Shown piece by piece: positions 59,210 to 64,000 of a stretch of DNA of 64,000 bases. Below the pieces are notes generated by a model, which saw only the letters and a list, made by a program, of their open reading frames with translations, searched no databases and had not been told where the DNA came from. A program made the translations under genes and the position numbers. The DNA lies in assembly GCF_024679095.1 (NCBI RefSeq), contig NW_026110850.1, forward strand, positions 465,001 through 529,000. Reading direction: 5' to 3'. Each line of letters begins with the position of its first letter. Position 1 is the first letter of the stretch. Source of the stretch: Eriocheir sinensis. Lineage: Eukaryota; Arthropoda; Malacostraca; Decapoda; Varunidae.

Positions 59210-59935
59210 ATGGAACTGTTCAAAGATTATTGTTCCTCGATTTTGACTAAGTATAAAAATGACGTGAATTGGAAAATAGTGCAAATCAACAAGAAGTATT
59301 TCAAAAACACAGAACTCGAATTACTTAAACCGATGTTAAAAAACATCGGTGAATATCCCAGTGACTTCGACACTCCGTTCGATGTCGCGTTGCGGTCTCT
59401 CATCGATATCGGAGATTTGTTTATCCAAACGTGTGTGTTAGAAATGCAAAGTAAATTGTATGAACAGGCACGGACATTCAGTTTAGATTCCAGAACGTAC
59501 ATTGTTGATCAAATGACTAACAATTTTAACGCTTTGGAAAATCGACTCGAGGAAATAAAAAAGAAGCAAGTCGACATAGAGAAGCTGAAAATAACACCAC
59601 CACAGTCTTCAGAGAGTACTATCGATTTGACAGATTTGCGAAATCGACTCGATGAAATAAACAAAAAGCAAGACGAGTTGAAAACAACACAGTCTACAGA
59701 GAGTACTATCAATTTTACAGATTTGAAAACTAGACTCAAAAAATATAACAATATAAAAATTAAACAACTTCTCAACGCCATTAATCTTCATCTTAACAAC
59801 AACAACAACAGAATTAAGAAACACTTGTTGGACAAATACAAAATTTCCAATCAGAATTGGTTAATGTTTTTGAGAACAAACAGAGGGGACGGTAACGGAG
59901 ATTACGAAATGTCAGATGCGAATGACACTGACTGA
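59210..59935 (+). CDS. viral-like coiled-coil protein, about 241 codons
   Basis: I choose ATG 59210 (MELFKDYCSSILTKY). Another ATG at 59146 opens a different frame that runs into this one, so one base may be missing near 59205. Residues 1-105 are a folded-looking domain (NVDW-type and LKPMLKNIGEYPSDFDTPFD). Residues 106-175 contain two copies of a heptad repeat with NRLEEIKKKQVD / NRLDEINKKQDE and STIDLTD / STINFTD. The C-terminal 60 residues are shared with the protein at 53265. The stop follows a GACT repeat at 59924-59942. Confidence 0.6.
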   Translation: MELFKDYCSSILTKYKNDVNWKIVQINKKYFKNTELELLKPMLKNIGEYPSDFDTPFDVALRSLIDIGDLFIQTCVLEMQSKLYEQARTFSLDSRTYIVDQMTNNFNALENRLEEIKKKQVDIEKLKITPPQSSESTIDLTDLRNRLDEINKKQDELKTTQSTESTINFTDLKTRLKKYNNIKIKQLLNAINLHLNNNNNRIKKHLLDKYKISNQNWLMFLRTNRGDGNGDYEMSDANDTD

Positions 59936-59949
59936 CTGACTGTTTTCAT

Positions 59950-60120
59950 TTTGTCAAAGACATCAACCGATTATGGACTTTACCCGTTACATGTGAGACT
60001 TTGTCGAATAACGCTACCAATTCTGAACTGTCAAATTGTCAAAGACATCAACCGATTATGGACCGTTACATGTGAGACTTTGTCGAATAACGCTACTAAT
60101 TCTGAGCTGTCAAAGAACTC
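59950..60120. repeat. tandem repeat of about 86 bp, two copies
   Basis: GACATCAACCGATTATGGAC, ACATGTGAGACTTTGTCG and AATAACGCTAC occur at 59960-60020 and again at 60045-60105. TGTGAGACTTTG recurs widely in this region. Confidence 0.85.
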
Positions 60121-60187
60121 GATAACATTTCAGGGAATACTATTACTAGAGTGAACATAATTCTTGTTATACTCTGACACGGTGTAG

Positions 60188-60640
60188 GAAATAAGTTTAT
60201 TTAGTCAAGAGTTAGCCGATTCTACAAAGAAGCACATGGATGAATTACAAAATCAACAAACTAAACACGAAGAAGAAAAATCTGAATTAAGGAAAGAAAT
60301 TGAAAAGTCATCTGCCAAAGTACAACAAATAATGACGATATACAAAGATGTAGATAAGAAATTCTTAGAAGTTAATGCAAATATACGAAAGATAATCCAA
60401 GAGAAAGACCGACTGAACGCAGAATTATCTGAAAATAAAAACAAGATCGATCTTATGCAAAATGAATACGAACAACTCCAACAACGTAATAACGAATTAG
60501 ATACAGAGAATGATCAATTCAAACAAGAGTTGACTCAAAATAAAACTCTACTCCTACAAGAGGAATACTCGCTAGCGTTCAGGATTGCTTGTCTTGCGTT
60601 TAGCGGAGCGGGCAGCGAACTCATGTACGTTGACGGGTAA
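60188..60640 (+). CDS. viral-like long coiled-coil protein
   Basis: The frame is open from 60188 with an ATG at 60236. About 115 residues are a continuous glutamate/lysine/asparagine coiled coil (EEEKSELRKEIEKSSAKV, NANIRKIIQEKDRLNAEL, YEQLQQRNNELDTEND). The last 25 residues (AFRIACLAFSGAGS) differ in character and may be junction sequence. Part of the coil is duplicated inverted at 62739-62892. No specific family. Confidence 0.5.
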   Translation, partial: EISLFSQELADSTKKHMDELQNQQTKHEEEKSELRKEIEKSSAKVQQIMTIYKDVDKKFLEVNANIRKIIQEKDRLNAELSENKNKIDLMQNEYEQLQQRNNELDTENDQFKQELTQNKTLLLQEEYSLAFRIACLAFSGAGSELMYVDG

Positions 60641-60699
60641 TGCATCTCGCTCTTGGGTTGTGTCGAATCGATCTTGTTGATGAAGAGTTTGATCTTCGA

Positions 60700-60890
60700 A
60701 TATGGACGGAGAGTGAGTGAGACTTTGTTCTACATGTTTACAGATTCCTAAACCGTGTGAATGTGCCGTCATGTGGCATATTAAGCCTTCGGCGAACGTC
60801 TGACTCTGTATGACGGAGTGAATGTGAGACTTTGTTCAACATGTCGACAGATTGTGGCATCTTAGGCCTTCGGCTGGTTGCGAACGTCTG
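60700..60890. repeat. direct repeat pair with TGTGAGACTTTG
   Basis: Two diverged copies of a block of about 90 bp (GTGAGACTTTGTTC, ACATGT, ACAGATT, GGCATATTA/GGCATCTTA, GCCTTCGGC) lie head to tail. An inverted relative is at 57070-57190. Confidence 0.7.
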
Positions 60891-61087
60891 AGACTGTTCA
60901 CATCAAAGAAGAACCTAAGGCTGTCAGCACTTATTATATCTTGGCATTCTTCATGGTTCTTTGTTTGCTAGTTTCTGTCACTGCTATTGTCTATGTGGTA
61001 TTTAAAACAACACGACGACTGATGGCACGGAACCATGCTGAGTACTCTCTGACTGCTACTAATATTCCCGAGACCAGTGTTGTTTGA
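60878..61087 (+). pseudogene. viral-like single-span membrane protein, 5' end lost
   Basis: The frame enters from the repeat block without an ATG and reads HIKEEPKAVSTYY, a membrane span of about 22 residues (LAFFMVLCLLVSVTAIVYVV), a basic stop-transfer (KTTRRLMARN) and a short tail ending at 61087. AATAAA occurs at 61266. Topology would be N-out/C-in by the positive-inside rule. No family is recognised. Confidence 0.5.
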
Positions 61088-61323
61088 ATGTTAATTTTGT
61101 AGCATGGTGAATCTGAAATTGTAACTGCTTGAAGACAGAGAAAACAATTGTATGTACATTAGTGTGATTTTTTAGTCTGTATATACGTTACATAAATTGT
61201 AACTCGGATAGACTATGTAGCATATTGTAGGTTAGGAAATAAGACTTTTATATAGAATTTGTATGATATTTTTCAAGCTATGTTTAATAAAATATAGTTG
61301 TATTTCCACCTGTTTGGACATCC

Positions 61324-61593
61324 TTAAATCACGTGTTCTGGGTCACTTGTTTGGTAGACGGTCTGTTCTGTTCCTTCGGCGGTCAGGGTGGTGTTGTCGT
61401 CGTACCACAGATGCTTAGCGAAGATCCCGATGATGACCATCGCCAGAACGCCACATATTAACATTATAAACATGTTCATCCTCGACTTTCCGTTTTGATT
61501 TCCTGTGGTCTCAAAGGGTGAACCCTGATTTGCAGACATTTTGAATACCCGTCGTCTTCTGATACGGCGGCGACGTTGCGTAATTTCCCGCAA
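61324..61593 (-). CDS. viral-like small membrane protein
   Basis: Either ATG 61593 or, better, ATG 61539 (MSANQGSPFETTGNQ) starts the frame. The upstream 18 residues are an arginine cluster (RRRRIRRRR) that may belong to a leader or to a second basic protein. From the second start: a hydrophilic 22-residue head, a membrane span of about 20 residues (MFIMLICGVLAMVIIGIF), and a polar 31-residue tail. No family is recognised. Confidence 0.55.
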   Translation of the reverse strand: MREITQRRRRIRRRRVFKMSANQGSPFETTGNQNGKSRMNMFIMLICGVLAMVIIGIFAKHLWYDDNTTLTAEGTEQTVYQTSDPEHVI

Positions 61594-61599
61594 GCAGCA

Positions 61600-61860
61600 A
61601 ATTCAACCTCCTGGTGCAATACCAAGATTAAAAGAATTACAGATAACAAAAAAATAATGCTTATTAAAAGAATTGCAGACACGCCAGGATATCTCATCAC
61701 TAGAAACTTTAAAAATCTGAATGATTTTTTGGATCATTTAAAAAATAATTCCAGATTCGTTCAACGTTGTTATTTGCCAAAATGCAATATATGCACCTCA
61801 AAGCTGTCAACTATCAAATTGTCATCATTCAGTGCAGTGCAGACATGTACCTTTGAGTAA
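61600..61860 (+). pseudogene. viral-like fragment, strand uncertain
   Basis: The plus strand reads IKRIADTPGYLITRNFKNLN, DHLKNNSRFVQRCYLPKCNIC with two CxxC-like spaced cysteines. The minus strand of the same DNA (61476-61700) gives a hydrophobic span (MMRYPGVSAILLISIIFLL). I cannot decide between a cysteine-bearing soluble fragment and a membrane protein; the plus strand looks slightly better. Confidence 0.35.
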
Positions 61861-61862
61861 AT

Positions 61863-62253
61863 GCAGCATTCACAGAGACTGAGTGTATAGTCTTCAGAAT
61901 CCGTCTATCGCTGACGCAAAGTCTCACATTAGCAACATTTGGTCCAAGTGAACCGTTCAAAGAGACAGAGTTAACTTACACACACGGAATCCGTCTACCG
62001 CGGACACAAAGTATCGCATTCATACAACTAACAACATCTGCAATGCATCTGCAGCATTCACAGAGACTGAGTATATAGTCTTCATAATCCGTCTATCGCT
62101 GACGCAAAGTCTCACATTAGCAACATTTGGTCCAAGTGAACCGTTCACAGAGACAGAGTTAACTTACACACACGGAATCCGTCTACCGCTGACACAAAGT
62201 ATCGCATTCACACAACTAACAACATCTGCAATGCATCTGCAGCATTCACAGAG
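61863..62253. repeat. 188-bp tandem repeat, two copies plus
   Basis: Units start with GCAGCATTCACAGAG at 61863, 62051 and 62239. Each unit contains two diverged halves marked by (A/G)GAATCCGTCTA(T/C)CGC. CAAAGTCTCACATT is the inverted form of the motif repeated at 59990, 60070, 60715 and 60810. The array resembles homologous-repeat regions of large DNA viruses. Confidence 0.85.
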
Positions 62254-62632
62254 TTTGATGTGTTGACAAGTGCACGACAGTGTGGCTGCCTTTGATGATC
62301 CCCCGGTTAGCTGCGATTATCTTTCTGTTTTTGTTATACAGGTATTTTATTTTCGCCATTTCCTCTTGAGATTTTTCGCTCGACATCCATCGCTTGTACA
62401 AATCGTTGACTTCCTTTAACAGCATTATTTCTTTGGTGTTGTAACCGTTGAGATAAGTTATACGATCTCTCGATCCCAAGTCGACGTATTTCATGATTTG
62501 GAAATAATCTATGTCGGTTACTATCTTTCGTGGGTTGTAAGGCACGTACAGCGTCTGTCCACTGGTGAATCTGGCACCGGGTAGAGGATCGGGCATTTCG
62601 CGGGTAATGTTGACGAACCCGTCGCCGATCAA
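62246..62632 (-). pseudogene. viral-like protein fragment, 128 codons
   Basis: From about 62595 the minus strand reads REMPDPLPGARFTSGQTLYV, PYNPRKIVTDIDYFQIMKYV, NGYNTKEIMLLKEVNDLYKR and NRKIIAANRGIIKGSHTVVH, ending at 62246. The first dozen codons are antisense to the duplicated segment at 62602, so the real start is lost. The fragment has the look of a conserved folded protein, and its C-terminus ends inside the 188-bp repeat. No family is recognised. Confidence 0.5.
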
Positions 62633-62712
62633 TTATTGAATCTGCAAGTAGTCGCGTCCGATTTAGAATCTGTCGTTACAGCGTTTGAATTGAATGCCGA
62701 TGCTGAGTCGTT
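62602..62712 (+). pseudogene. duplicated fragment of the 53265 gene
   Basis: About 105 bases match 53822-53933 with four substitutions (frame NVDEPVADQLLN, VTAFELNADA). Two of the differences change amino acids. Confidence 0.85.
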
Positions 62713-62738
62713 GATGTCTAAAAAAATGTTAAGTCATT

Positions 62739-62927
62739 TTCTGTATCTAATTCGTTATTACGTTGTTGGAGTTGTTCGTATTCATTTTGCATAAGATCGA
62801 TCTTGTTTTTATTTTCAGATAATTCTGCGTTCAGTCGGTCTTTCTCTTGGATTATCTTTCGTATATTTGCATTAACTTCTAAGAATTTCTTAGACGCGAA
62901 ATCACGGACCCCACTCGTGCAGGTCAA
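62739..62927 (-). pseudogene. inverted fragment of the 60188 coiled-coil gene
   Basis: The minus strand repeats about 150 bases of 60357-60511 (KFLEVNANIRKIIQEKD through NNELDTEN) almost exactly, with unrelated sequence on both sides. Confidence 0.85.
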
Positions 62928-63428
62928 AGATTGGTGTTTTAGGTGCTACCTGTAATGTGATTAATAAATCTATAGTGTTATTTATTTTTATTTTTAGAGT
63001 GTGAATAAAAGGTTCCTTAGAAGTACATGTTTTATTTTAGACATTGACTCAAAGTTTCAATTCGGCCAACACGGCTTGTAGGTGTGCACCGTAGCCTTCG
63101 ATGTCGTCGTACAAGAACCTGGCGAACACAGACGAAAACGGAATGGCAGCAGTGAAGATATTTTCGTACATAGTTTATTTGATGGAGTTAAGAGTACGAC
63201 AACGATTAAAGTAAAAAACAGGATTAAACCAAACATAATTTAGTTCTATAGTGTTCTTTATCTTAAGAATCATATTATCGTTTTAATTTATAACCGATAG
63301 TATCCTTGTGTGACTGATTAAAACAAAAAAGACAATTGAGATTTTTTTTTATTGGAGGTTTTAAACAAATAAAATAAAAATAATTAAATAGGACTGACTT
63401 TGTTTTACTTAGGAATGAATTTGTTTTA
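62928..63428. other. viral-like noncoding DNA
   Basis: AATAAA signals occur on the plus strand (62961, 63004) and TTTATT on the other. 62905-62930 resembles 51505-51530 (GGACCCCACTCG). No complete gene is readable. A possible minus-strand end (about 63050-63170, with LYDDIEGYGAHLQAVLAELK-type reading) is too short to call. Confidence 0.4.
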
Positions 63429-63432
63429 ATGG

Positions 63433-63855
63433 TTGACGATTTACATTGCAAAGGTAAACAATAAATACATTGAACACTCTACGGGTGTGCGTGCGTGGAC
63501 ACCGAAGCCTAATCGAGTTAGGATGGATACCCCGAAAAAAGACACGGTACAAAGTAAAGTAGATGTCCCGAAAAAAGACCCTTTACAAAGTACAATCAAA
63601 CCTCGAATGAAAAAGAGCGCTCCAGCAGTCAAGCGAGTAGCAAGTGGGAGGAGCCAGAAAGCGGGATCTCCGTTCTTACCAACCAGTTTAATCAAGACGT
63701 TGAATATACAAAGTCTCGAAAATCGTTCACCTCTAGAGAGGACGCAACAAAAGCCTAGCATATTGCTACCTTCTCCTCTCTCCAAAATAACAAACTCAGG
63801 TCAAACAGCTACATCCTCTCAACCAGAAAAATCTCGAGCGTCTTTAAAATGGTGA
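63433..63855 (+). CDS. viral-like basic, proline/serine-rich protein
   Basis: The frame is open from about 63433; the first in-frame ATG is 63523. Before it stand NNKYIEHSTGVRAWTPKPNR, and an out-of-frame ATG at 63430 hints at one missing base. The rest is disordered: two repeats VPKKD/TPKKD, KPRMKKSAPAVKR, then a P/S/T-rich C-terminus. Net charge is strongly positive. The stop overlaps the next ATG (ATGGTGA). A DNA-binding or phosphoprotein role is possible but unproven. Confidence 0.5.
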   Translation: MTIYIAKVNNKYIEHSTGVRAWTPKPNRVRMDTPKKDTVQSKVDVPKKDPLQSTIKPRMKKSAPAVKRVASGRSQKAGSPFLPTSLIKTLNIQSLENRSPLERTQQKPSILLPSPLSKITNSGQTATSSQPEKSRASLKW

Positions 63856-63986
63856 ATTCAAAGACGTCATGTATCAGCGTCGACAACAACCGATTCTTTC
63901 TGATCGACGGGAATTTCCTCTTGGGTGGAAGATTAGAAAATGTCAATCTGAAATCAGACCAAATTTTTGAGACTCCTCAGCGTTGA
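63849..63986 (+). CDS. viral-like small protein, 45 codons
   Basis: ATG overlaps the previous stop in the form ATGGTGA, a compact arrangement typical of large DNA viruses. The frame reads CISVDNNRFFLIDGNFLLGG and ends at 63986, just before the window edge. It could be a complete small protein or the N-terminus of a shifted larger one. Confidence 0.4.
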   Translation: MVNSKTSCISVDNNRFFLIDGNFLLGGRLENVNLKSDQIFETPQR

Positions 63987-64000
63987 TTTGTAAAAGGAAA

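Noticed and set aside
48765..64000. Assignment of named baculovirus or nudivirus core genes (p74, PIFs, VLF-1, LEFs)
   Set aside because: Some fragments have suggestive membrane or zinc-like features, but no motif is specific enough to name a gene without a profile search.

Overview
The window looks like a stretch of a decapod crustacean (crab, shrimp or lobster type) genome. It has very dense, long dinucleotide and trinucleotide microsatellites, interstitial arrays of the arthropod telomere pentamer TTAGG, tRNA-derived SINEs, several families of Jockey/CR1-type LINEs, a Gypsy-type LTR retroelement with an envelope gene, and no bacterial operon structure. The assignment is inference from repeat content; no host housekeeping gene is present to confirm it.

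Layout. 1-13 kb is microsatellite-rich DNA holding one decayed LINE (3663-7217, minus strand), fragments of two other LINE families, SINEs, a Harbinger-like MITE and one candidate TATA promoter with a tiny first exon. 13007-26480 is a tandem duplication of a 6.7 kb unit. Each unit carries the same stack: TTAGG remnant, pyrimidine-rich minisatellite, an acidic 19-residue-repeat coding exon with DPW motifs, and a Jockey-like LINE (called LINE A here) interrupted by a CR1-like LINE (LINE B), itself interrupted by a 1.2 kb TTAA-flanked piggyBac-type non-autonomous transposon. 26.5-36.7 kb is the 5' end of LINE A followed by repeats and gene-poor DNA. 36.7-38.9 kb is a broken zinc-finger/transposase-like gene cut off exactly at the edge of an LTR retroelement (38874-48764, minus strand). 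That element has two LTRs, a polypurine tract, a primer binding site, protease, reverse transcriptase, RNase H, integrase and an envelope gene, all frameshifted.

The most unusual part is 48765-64000. It begins directly at the LTR edge and contains about 25 short intronless coding pieces on both strands, packed with little spacing, many followed closely by AATAAA, in a sequence with almost no microsatellites. The pieces include a small arginine/lysine-rich protein, coiled-coil proteins, small single-span membrane proteins, acidic proteins and a poly-alanine protein. Many segments occur two or three times, in direct or inverted orientation, cut at different points. I read this as a scrambled endogenous copy of a large double-stranded DNA virus, with a TTAAG motif just before one repeated start codon recalling baculovirus/nudivirus late promoters. 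No replication hallmark gene is visible, so the virus family is left open (nudivirus-like and nimavirus-like are the candidates to test).

The genes do not form a pathway. What links them is architecture: nested and decayed mobile elements next to a shuffled viral mosaic, the kind of locus that in arthropods often serves as a piRNA cluster. Many reading-frame breaks lie in homopolymer runs, so some may be sequencing error rather than decay.
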